64,000 nt of DNA from NCBI GenBank assembly GCA_034401795.1, contig CM067370.1:60552369-60616368 (forward strand), given 5' to 3'. The notes beneath the pieces were generated by a model. It saw nothing but the letters and a program-made list of their open reading frames with translations, was not told the origin of the DNA and searched no databases. Position numbers and translations under genes: made by a program. Each line of letters starts with the position of its first letter. The first letter of the stretch is position 1. This DNA comes from Chaetoderma sp. LZ-2023a. Taxonomy: Eukaryota > Mollusca > Caudofoveata > Chaetodermatida > Chaetodermatidae. Of this stretch, positions 10,308 to 22,300 are shown in pieces.

Positions 10308-13300
10308 GTAAGTACATTTCACTAATGCTCATGTTAAAAAGTGATCAAGAAAACACAAACATTCTCAGAAAAATGCCCAGTGTTAGTTCCAAACCCTTAA
10401 TCATAGACTCCTTAAGGCAGGCTTGTACGATTTCCCAATTTAATAAAAACATATTTTGATGTAATCTTAACAAATCTGGAAAATCAAATTTTGTAGAATG
10501 TAAATATCAAAATTGCCAAATGTCAATGTTACCACTTTTTCAATGAAGGATGTACTTTCACTATCGCGTGACATGACCATCTTCAACAATATTTATCCAG
10601 AATGATGTAATACCCTGTCACATGTACCGTACATGTATTATTTTTCAGAAAATTTGTCAGGATTGTGGCCGTCTCTTCTGCACTGGATGTGTTCAGACGA
10701 CGGGAAAGATTAATGGCATTTCTCAACATCGATGCAGCAGCTGCCGTAGCATCGTATGTGGTGAGTTTTCACGCAGTGACCTGATGCGCTTTCGAGTAAA
10801 GGACCTACAATTCTTCCTGCGTAAGAAGAATATTCCATTGACAACATGTACCGAGAAAGACGATTTGATAGAATTGATATTTCAACACTTTGGCGGAGTG
10901 ACATATCATCTATCACAGTTACAACATGAGCAGCATGTCGAGCATTTAGCTGTAAGTGTTTTTGTGCGTAAATACTGATAGGAGCTCTCTCTCTCTCACC
11001 ATATTTACTATCTTCCGATGATTGAGGGATTCATTTTTACCTATTCCCCGTCCATTTCTATCTCATCTCCTCACACTTTGTACAACAGTTGGAATCAATC
11101 TATACATACTTTGAATCCTGAATTACCATAATCCCTATTTCAGGGTAATAGGTAACTATACAGGAAAGCTGTTGAATATTTTGAAACTAATTTGACTGGG
11201 TGCTATTACTGCCTATGTCTATTAAACTAACTCTTAATGGATGAATCCACTTTTAGCTATCTCTAGTTAATCTCCAGCCACACTTTGCCGGTGTTGTAAT
11301 CGACCAAACTCTGAACTCCTTAAATCTCAATTTCCAGAAACTATACAGGTAAGCTGTTGAATATTTTGAAACTAATTTGACTGGTTGCTGTTGCTGTGTG
11401 GCAACAGTGTCCAGTCAAATTTTTTTGACAATATTCAACAGAATGTTTATTGAATAGTAAAGACATACAATTTGTACAACTTACAGATGTGACGACGGTT
11501 GCTATCATATGATCGTAAGATCATACATAGCAATCACGTTTCTATACAATCACGTTAGCTTATGCCACCCGCAACATATTTGGACTCCAAATCCGCTACA
11601 ATATAGGTAGACAGATTGTTATTCAGTCTTGCATGCTTTCTGGTTGATTTAATGAAATAAATTACTTCATGTCAATTATAAAAGCGTAGGGGATATTCGT
11701 AATCGAGATTTACATTTATACAAAATTTATATCAGTTAGAATTAAGATAATTGTATTTGTTATTATGATTAGGTTATAATCAATGTAGATTTCATTATTT
11801 ATAAAATGTATGGAATCTCTATGGATTATTTGAGCAGTTATGTAGGGGTTACAAATCAACATGTTGTTGTATATCCGCGTGATCCAGACGGGTCACAATA
11901 CATTGTGTGCATGTGTTAAAATCGTCGTCTCGACAAGCATTCGGTGGTTAGCCTTCGTGAGAGTTAGTTGCGCCGTAGCGAAGTTGTGATGTAGGCAGCC
12001 ATCGTTTCACGTGTATATATTTCTACGCCGGCCATATACAGCGGCGTGGCTGAGAGAATGTTTCGATTGTGAAGTTCAAATATAAAAATGAGTTTATCAG
12101 CAGTCCTCATACAGATTCGTAAATAGATATGGGCGCCATCTCAGTTTAGGGCCCATTAACAGTTAATTCACGTTTGTCCAGTCAATATACGTTTTGATTT
12201 GTGGGCACAATATGAACTTTCATCCAAGAATCTCTCCATGACTTTGGGTCATTAATATCAGCTATAGCCAGGTCTCCAGCTCCTGGTAATATCATGTGTA
12301 GCCAGGTTTCCAGCTCCTGGTAATATCAGCTATAGCCAGGTCTCCAGCTCCTGGTAGTGTCATCTGCAGCCAGGTCTCCAGCTCCTGGTAATATCATTCG
12401 TAATCAGGTCTCCAACTCCTGGTAGTATCATCCAGAACCAGATTTCCAGCTTCTAATAATATCGTGCGTAACCAGGTCTCCAACTCCTGGTCATCATTGA
12501 CTATCACCAGATAACCAGCTCCTGGTTAACGTGGTTGTGTGTCAGATAACCAGCTTCTGGCCATTCGCTAATCCATCACATCTTTAGCTTCTGGCGGCCC
12601 GTGGCCAGGCCTATTCAGCATTTCAGATCCATCTGCGTCATAAGATGAATTCCAGTCGTTTATATTTTTGTGTTACGCGTTCGTCTGGGTGCACCCACAT
12701 CTTTCCATCATCTTCAATACGATATCAGAATTCGTATTGTGATCATTCGTCCGCAGGACCATTTCGTCTTCAAGCCACAAGGAAATTACTGTTTCCATTG
12801 AGCATTTACAACAGCTATACTACATTCAGGACGTATATTATTGATTTATTATATGAAAATTTTATATTGATTGTTGTCATAACTATTAACACATTAATTA
12901 GGTTAATATTTTCAAGGTTAAGTTCTGAACCAAGAACCGTTAAGTCTTAAGTTTATCGACATAAAATCATACATGCTGCCATAAACTGTGGGGATTATCC
13001 GATGGTCAATATCCATCCCAGGTTCTAAATGATTCAGTAGTCGATAGTGGTCTTATGGATCAGATCGAATGGGGATCATTTTCAACTTGGATAGTGGATG
13101 TACCCGGATCTCATCTTACATTAATTTTGAGCATTTATGATTTCTGAAGTGAACTAAATCGTCTGTGATATTCTTTGAGGATTGATATAAATGACATTGG
13201 ATCGAAAAATCGATTTGATGTGATTGTTATCAAAACTCAAAGAAATAGCAGGGATTGGATCAACCAGGATCAATCCGTTGGATCGATAATGGTCGTTTCG

Positions 13301-16300
13301 ATCTAGATATGACTTCAAGGATTAGAGTTCTTGTTTTGGGTCAAATTAGTTTATGAATATTCAACGTAAGACATTGAGGGTTTCAGTAGTTATAATTTTG
13401 AAATCCTGCTTCAACAGGATCATTTTATATTCATATAATATATCAATTGTAACAATCATGTCAACTGTACAATACTGCTATAATTTTACAACAGATCAGA
13501 AAGTAGGTAAGAATGAATGAATAATATTTTTCAAATCTGTCTGTTTATTTCCTCTTAATTACCACCATATTTTGAATCAATAGGTTAAAGTTCAAATGCT
13601 AATGCAGATTACTCTTCCATACGTCGAGCCAAGATAAGGAAGTGTTGGAATTCACCTCAAATCGGTCACATAAGCTTTCCTTCGAATAAAAGGGTTAACC
13701 ATTGATAATGGAAATCATTTAGATACCCCTAGAATCTATTCTATCGTTTCCATTTTGGGTTAAGCATTTTGGTAAAATAAAATATCCGGTAATCATTTGA
13801 TTAATGACGTCATAATCATTACTGAGGTTTTGTCTTTTGGATAAAACGCATTGGTGTTTCACATCGTACAGTAATCTAATCCACGCCAACATCAGCTAAT
13901 TCCATTACATGGGGCCTCGTTCAAAGCAAAATAATTGTCAATATAATCCTCGGATTTAATAATCAAGTTTTTGACTATTTATTTTAAGTGATTCTCAAAG
14001 ATTAGATATTTTTGGAGATTTTTTATTGAATTAGGTGATTTGTTTAATTTTATATATTTTTTATATTAACGCACAACAAATGACACATTTTATTTAAACA
14101 GGTCATATCTGCATAAGACAGTCAATGGAGTAATCACTGCTACTGCATAAATTAAACAGTTGAATAAATGTATTATATATTTAATTATCACCTTTTTATT
14201 TCGGGCTAAATTCAATTTCTTGTAGATGCTAATTTTGAAAGTTGCTTTTCTTTCAGGTTTCAGATAATTCTAAACCGGTAAAACTTTATAAATATAGTAA
14301 CGCCAAATTCAGCATTATATGGGTTAAAAAATATATATAGTCGCGCTCAGTTAGTTGTTGTCACGACGGCACGCGCGTAACAAAACCTCTGACAGGCGTC
14401 AAATATATTTCAATTGGGTCATTTAACGGATCTAGTTGAACGCTTTCACAGAGCGCAAATAATTTAGCTGGAATTTTTTTTTTTGATTTAAATATTTAAT
14501 TTAGTGTTATGTATTTAGCTATAATTAAATAATTAAGTAATTAAATACGTTAAAAATGGTTTCAATGTTTAAAATTGATTTATATTATACTGCGTTGTTA
14601 ACCGGAACTGCGGATACGTTAGTGGGGCTTGTTATACAGTAACTACATACGGTTAGGTTAACAAACTGTTATAAGATTTAATTTTAAAAACCATTTAATA
14701 AAATCGTACTGTTAAATTTATTTATAAAATTTATCGATTATAACCATAAATGAAGTTTATATTACTAGCTTCGTCTCGAGCTTGTAATTTTGATTCTTAT
14801 CCACAACCAAACTTCCATATTGCATATTTGATTGAGTGAGGTGCCACAATAGAATCAGCTAAAAATCTCGCATTAGAACACTTGAGAAATGAAACAGTAG
14901 CGCAAGATAAAATATTGTTATACTGCTGTATTGGCATAAATGATATCTTGTCGACATTTACCCCTAAATACGGGTGTGAAACTGCCATCATCAACACCTG
15001 TGGAATCAATCTTAGACAAAATAACAGAGTTAAAATCAGTCATTGAATTGGAAAGACAAAGCTTAGTTTTTATGTTTATTGGAATTCCAGTTTGCTCAAT
15101 GATTGACTATACTAATTACAAAATAAAGGATGGTTAGCTGAACAACAGAGCGTAATTAATCATAACACAGTTGTATTGAATAATTTTTTGCGTCAACTAA
15201 CCATCTTGGAAATTTCCGACCCATCACAAATTTTGAATTTGTATTATGGTAGAAATCTTGTCACTTTTTGACTAAAAAATCAAGAGGTCGCTCTAATAGA
15301 TTCAAGGTGGACAAATTTGAAACCAATTATGACATTCTATATGACGGATTACACTGTATCACACGAAAAACGAAATTGGTATAGAGCATTAGTATCAGCA
15401 TTTAGATCTGGATCGCTCAAGTTCTAATTAAAAGTAGATAATTCATATTAGTTACTATATTATATATAATTATATATAATATACTAACAGTTAACCCCCT
15501 TGCTATCTATTATTTATTATTCTTTCAAATAAATATATTATGGAAGCGTTTATAAGTGGATTTGAACAAAATCCATCTATTTCATGAATTGAAACTGTTG
15601 GGAAAAAGTTTTTACTGGCGTTATGTAATCACTACCAGTTACCCACACCACACCCTGTGCTTAAACCTGATTTATTACAATTTACTATCAAGGGTTTAAC
15701 AGACTTGGGCGTTTTTGAGTTTGATGAAGAACAGGATCACAACCCTGCTTCTCCTTTCAATGAAAGGCGTCAAACACCACCAATTGGTGGAGCCAGGCCC
15801 AAGGATATTAATAATGTCAACCCTAAACAACTATATGGTCATCCAGATTCTTTATCAGAAGATGGAAAACATCGAATGCAGTTTAAGATGGCAGAAATGG
15901 CTCTGGAAGGAAAATGCCTTGACCATCAAAGGGCAGAAATGGAATTCAACAGACCTGCGGCTTCTCCACTATTAAATCATACCCATGCATTTAGCATTGC
16001 ACACGAAAGACATGCTGTACCTAAATTTTGGGAACGTGAACCTCAATCATTTTTTGACAGTTTTGAGCAGGCATGCTTAGACAATGCCTGGCCTCCCGTT
16101 CATTGGGCAGCATTGGTACGCACAGCACTGATTGGACGAGCTCAAAAGGCTTGAAGGATCATTACCAGCTGACGACCGGTCTGACTATAACAAGGTAAAG
16201 TCTTGTGTCATTCTGGAATATTCCAGGATCCCAGAAGCATACTGTCAGGAATTCCGAAATAAAAACATCATTAGATACAATTACCTAGGAACAGCAAAGC

Positions 16301-19300
16301 ATCTGCGTCAATGTTTTATGAATTGGGTTAACTCAGAAAAAGTAATGTCTCGAGAGGAATTACAAGAACTATGTATTCTTGAACAATTCAAAGAAATACT
16401 TCCAGATCCTGCACGAGCTTATTTAGATGATAAACCTGAAATACGATCAGTCGACGTAGCAGTAGAAGCGGTTGAACGCTGGAGTATGTCGCGAAATCGA
16501 TCGTACATAGCATCAAATAATTCCCCAAATAATAACAATGATATGGAAAATGACAGACATCAAAACAAATCAGGGTATAAGTCAGGCACCCAACCCAACA
16601 GAAACAACCGTGAACGTGCGACGTCATCCTCTCAAAATAATAAAGCGGTTAAAAATTGTGATCAGTCACCGAGTAATAGTAAATGTTACAATTGTGGTAA
16701 TATAGGCCACTTTGCAGTAAATTGTGCGCAACCACAGAAAAACTTTACTCGGCGCAGGGTGAAGTCATCAATGGCTGTTGATCTTGATGATAAAGAAACG
16801 CAAAGTGAAGAGGACAGCACAACAATTAACCACAGTCAATATGGCTAATTACCCGAACGTGGATAGGGATTATCTCCCTTATTGTTCGACTGGACTGGTG
16901 AGCTTAACTGTAAATAAAACAAGCATGGCACCAGTTCCTGTCATAATACTTCGCGATACGGGGGCTAACCAATCACTGATCTTGCGTTCAGCTCTCCCAT
17001 TCTCAAATGAGACTTACACCGGTAATAGCGTTTTAATCCGAGGTGTCGGCATGAACTTTCTGAAAGTTCCATTACATAAAATCCAGCTACACTCAGATAA
17101 TAAAAAACAAGACGTTATAGTTGGTGCCCGAGAGAAATTACCAATAAAGGGTGTTTCTTTCATTTTAGGTAATGAATTAGCTCGAAATCTTTTGAAGTGA
17201 TGCTGCGTTGGCAGTAGAGCGTAATGCATTACCGATTGTGTCTGATATGCCAGTAACTGATCCTGTAGGCGCTGAGGTGGATCTCTATGGTTTCCCTCTA
17301 CGCGTCGTGACGCGTAGCCGAAGCCGGGATCAAATGGCAGGTGAGGTTAATACGGGAATGGATTCAGACATAACAGCAAAGAACACTTATAAGTGTGTCA
17401 CATTTGTGGATGATCCTGAACTTAAGCTAAGTTCAGGTGAGCTAGCACAACTGCAAATGAAGGATCAGAAATTAAGACGATTAGTTCCTGTTGTCAAGGA
17501 CAAGGAGGAACGTCTTAATTACTGCATCTGTTACTGGTGGGATAGCAGGATCCTGCGACGTAAGTGGACACCAAGAAATGCAAAAACTGATGATGCTTCA
17601 CAAATTATCGAACAGATAGTACTTCCGGTTGAGTATCGTCATAAAATCATATTAAAAGCACACAATGGTCCCGGTTGTGGAAATCATTTCGGAAGGAAGA
17701 AAACGACAGCGATCATCACACGTAATTTTTAATGGCCCAAAATACATGGTGATGTGGTTAAATTTTGTAAAAAATGCCGAACCTGTCAAATGGTCGGAAA
17801 ACCTAATCAACCAATTCCAGTGGCGCCATTAAAACCAATTCCGGCGTTCCAAACTCCTTTTCACTTCAAGAGTATACTTACCTCCCTAATACTTTTGATA
17901 TTGCTAAATATTGGCTTTCACTCAATAAACACTCAGATTTAAAACAGTTAGGTGCCCCTACTGGGCAGGGAGTCAGAGCGTAGTCTGGCGGATGCCAGCC
18001 CCACCTCCGCGCATGCGCAGACTAGCACTTCCTCTTTGCTAGATTATTGGCAGAGAGATCACACATGTCTTTTTGTGCAAAAGCTTTTTCTTATTCTTAA
18101 ACTGTTTAAGTGGTGTTATTTGGAGTGATAGTCACTTTTTTGGATGGCAGGAAGTAACAATTCACCAAAGGAGGACTTAGGACCTTTAAATCAGGTGACT
18201 TCTAGTAAAATTAGCGAGTTTTCTTCCCGGTGTATTGTGTTTCCGGGACTCGCGTTTACCGTGATAAGCGCCTTGGTTAGTTGGTTTATGTCAACTCGGT
18301 GCTACCTAAGGCTAATTTCTCTTTCTGTTTATGTCCACAGGTCTGTATGACGCTAGGTGGTGACATCACAGCAGCAGAGAGTTAGTTTTCTCTCCACCAT
18401 GGTTCCATTTCCTACTAATACTGTTAGGTTATCTAACCAAATGAAAAATTATGTCCAGTGAGTTGGAGGCCTAGTATAAAGGTCTTCTCACTTTGCCCTC
18501 TTGATCCAATTCCTTCCCCATGAGGTGGAGAGAGTTAAGAGGCGTGCAGATGGTGGAGTTCTCCGGTTCGTCACGTTGGATGGTTTGTCTATACAAAGTG
18601 TCAGGTATCTAGTTATTGATAATGTGGTGATGTTAATTATAGTAAACAATCAAAGGGAGATAATTAACATTTTTGCCAGAAAAGAGTTATCTATATGTAT
18701 CTGATGGTTGTGTAGTCGACGTATCCATTCAGCATACAATTCGTCCTTGCACTTGGATGTTTTGTTGGGATCGAATTTTTCCTGTCACGGGATTAATGAC
18801 GTCATAATCAGCCTGGCTATGTATTTATCAGCAATTCAAGTCGCTATGCTGGTTTCTGATGTATATTGATCTTTATGATTGTTTTCCTTCTCTTTGAGTT
18901 GGTTTGAGTGTCTAAGCTTAACTAGTTTGCTCATACTCCTTGTCCTTTGCCCTGTTTCAGGGACCGGGTTGCGCGTCCTGTGGACGTTTTCTACATGAAA
19001 AGTTCTGGCCTCATCTGTGCTATCAATGTAGCCCTTGTGGTCCCTTGGTTAATTGTGACATATGTAAGCACTGGGGGGGGGGAGTTAATGTCCGAATTCT
19101 TGTGCTGCTTACAGGCGACGGACAAGGTGGTAGAGGAGGAGAAGAAGATGAAGCGGAAACGAGAGGTTGTAAGTAGGAAGGGTAAGGGGAAGGTCTCGTC
19201 CGCGGTGGATATGGAGGCCTTCCGGACCGAGATGTTGGGAGAGATGAAGAGGACAATAAAGGATTTGGTTCCAGGGTTGCTTCGTGGCATGCTTCCTGGA

Positions 19301-22300
19301 CCAAATCCTTTACTGTCCTCATCATCGGCTTCGGAGCAGGTAATCCCCGCCTCTGGATCGGTTTTCCTTAGACCGCTTCCGTTGTTCGACGATTCAGAGG
19401 TGGCCCCATTAGAGGGGGCGTTCCACGGCCCTGGCAGCAGGCTTATTGCCGCGCCGAGAGGGGACCGTGGACGGTTGTCGCTGGAACCCGCGGGCTGCTT
19501 ATCAGTCCAGGGGTATCCGCACGCCGCGGTGGCCAGTACCTCCTATGGCACCGTTCCTGGTCAGCCCGGGTTAGCTCTCTTTGCTGACCCGGGGTCTAAT
19601 CTTTCTGACCAGGGTGATGAGGATTACCTGCTAGGGTCGCCGTCTGACGACGTGGACATGGATGAAGACGTTTGTGCACCCCTCGCGGGGAATACAGGCG
19701 GCTTCTTCCACGGTTTTACTCACCCTGGAGTAAAGTCCGCGGCTCAGGTGGTGGCCCAGGGCGCTGCTGATGGCCAGCGGTACCGCATACCTCGGCTTGC
19801 CGAGGGTGTTGCTGGTGCTGGCCGGGCCCGTGGTGGGGCGGTATATACCCCGCGCTCTGCCACGGTGCCTGCTCCTGGTCAAACCAGTGATATTGTCATG
19901 CCGGTGCTATCAGGCCCGCATGTTTTCCCTGGCTTGCCAGGTGTATCAGCGTACCCGCCGTCAAGCTCTGCTGCTTGCGCTCAGGAGGAAGACGAAGGAC
20001 CCCGTCTTGTAGAGCGCTCGCAGTTAGCCACGGAGGAGGATTGGTCTGACGCTTGCCAGTGGTTGGTGAGCGTTAGGCCTGATCTGCCCGTGGAGCAGTC
20101 GCCTAGCCAGCGTGACCACAGGCCGTGGTTAGCTGGGAAACCGACTGCTAACGCTATGCCTTCTCTGCCGCTGGCGGAGCATGTCGTTGACATGTTCAAG
20201 GCGGCGGAGGCGTCCATTAACTCGAGTGGACGTCTCGCGAAGGCCCCTCGCGAGGTGGCCAGGCGTTGTCGCATCGTGCCCCTGGATTACCAGCGGTACG
20301 GTGTGGTACCCAAGCCCAGCGTGGATGACCGCGCGGCTTTGGGTGAGGATGCGCGGCCAGGCTCCCGTTCTGACACGGGGTTCTTGTGTTCGAACGCGTT
20401 GCGTTCGGCGAATGCCGCGTTGCGTGATGCGGAGGAGAGTGGGAGGGCTTCGATTGCCGCTCCGTCCCACGTCTCCCAGCTGTTACAGGGGGTAGTAACG
20501 GCATCCGCATCGCGCCAGCCAAGCCCGGTCACGGTCCAGCGAGCCATCCAGGATGGTATTAACCTGGCGCTGGACTGTATGACTCGGGCGGTGACCAGGA
20601 GTGTCCGGGCAAGACGCACGTTTGCCCTGGACAATCTGTGCCCGTCTCAGGACCTGTACAATAGGCTACTCCGTACGCCTATGACGGGTCCTGGTCTTTT
20701 TGGAGGTGAGGGATGTCGCCACCTCCAGGAGACGGTCACCCTGGTGAATAACCAGAGGGCGCTGCGCGAGCAGTTTGAGGTGCTGCGTCGTGCTAACGTT
20801 CGCGCCGCGGCCCCTGCGTATCGTCCCCTGCAGGCTCGAGGTGGTGCTGGCCAAGTCAGAGGCCAGCCACCGTCGCGGCCTCAGCCGCGTGCGATTCGGC
20901 CAGCAGCGAGGGGGGCGCAGGTTCCTCAGGCGCCGTCAGCCAGGCAGCCGCCCGCGCACCAAGGTGCGCGCGGGGCGGGCGAGGATCTGGGCGTGGTTAT
21001 CGGTCCTGACAGGACGCTTACCGCGGTAAGAACCACTCCGGTGTGTATGGCGACGGAGACAGTGCCGCTCTTGCATGCCTTGTGTCCACCGCGGTCCCTA
21101 GGTGGACCGGTGGGAGGCCGGCTTGCCGGCCACATGCAAGAGTGGGAACGGTTAACTCAGGACCGTTTAGTCTTGCGATGGCTTTCCGTCGGGTATCATC
21201 CAGAGTGGATGACAGGCCCGCCGTCGCGACTGTCTCTAGTGCCAGTCTGGACTCCCATTCCGAGAGATCCAGAGCAAAGGTTGTGTATCGAGGAGGAGAT
21301 AAATTCCCTCGTACAAAAAGGAGCTATTCAGCCGGCACAAAGGTGTCCGGGCTTCTATTCAACCCTGTTCTTAGTAACAAAACGCACCGGAGGGTGGAGA
21401 CCGATTCTCAACCTCAAGCCATTGAACAAGTTCATCGAGACGCCCAGTTTCAAGATGGAAACGGTGCGCTCGGTGTTGGCGGGGTTGGAGAGGGGGATGT
21501 GGACGGCGTCGATAGATTTGAAGGACGCTTATTTCCACATCCCCATCCACGGGAGTTTCTGTCGCTTCCTGAGATTTGCATTCCAGGGCAGACAGTGGGA
21601 ATTCAGGGTGTTGCCCTTCGGAATTTCCACGGCTCCTCGGGTTTTCACCCGTGTGGTTCTTGCGATCACAGCATGCCTCCGCAGGAGAAGCATAGCAGTC
21701 CACACGTACATAGACGACTGGCTGTTGAAAGCGCACACCCGGGAAAGTTTGTCGGCCAATCTGGAGATTGTTTTGAAAACTCTCACAGACTTGGGCTGGA
21801 TGATCAATTTCCCAAAATCAGAGCTGACTCCATCCCAGAAGTTTGTTTACCTGGGGATGTTCTTCGATCTAGAGACAGGATATGTTTATCCTACTCAGGA
21901 GAGAGTTCAGAAACTCATCTCATTAATTCAGTCAGTGTGCGACAGTCGTCATGTCCTGGCACGGGTTTACTTGAGAATGCTGGGGTTGATGGTTTCATTG
22001 GAACCAGTCATTCCTCAGGCCGCCTTACGCAGGCGGCCGATCCAGTTATTTCTCATGACACAATGGACCCAGAGTACAGGTTCGCTGGACTCGAATGTGT
22101 CAGTGTTGGCGCCTCTCATTCACCACCTGCAATGGTGGTTGAATACAGAGAATCTCTTGCCGGGGGTTTTGCTAACCCCTCCCCACCCTCAGGTGACTGT
22201 GTATACAGATGCATCGATGGAGGGCTGGGGAGCTTGCCTGGAAGAGTCCACGATATCAGGGCTTTGGAATCTGGAACAGTCAAAGGAACATATAAATCTA

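Noticed and set aside
12645-12950. 101-codon ORF present in both LTRs (also 29451-29756)
   Set aside because: The LTRs are nearly identical by origin, so shared openness is not evidence of selection, and the peptide shows no recognisable domain.
20129-21029. Overlapping ORFs on both strands (Arg, Pro and Ser-rich) inside the B1 gag region
   Set aside because: They are shadows of the GC-rich gag frame; the same shadows occur in B2 and none resembles a known protein.
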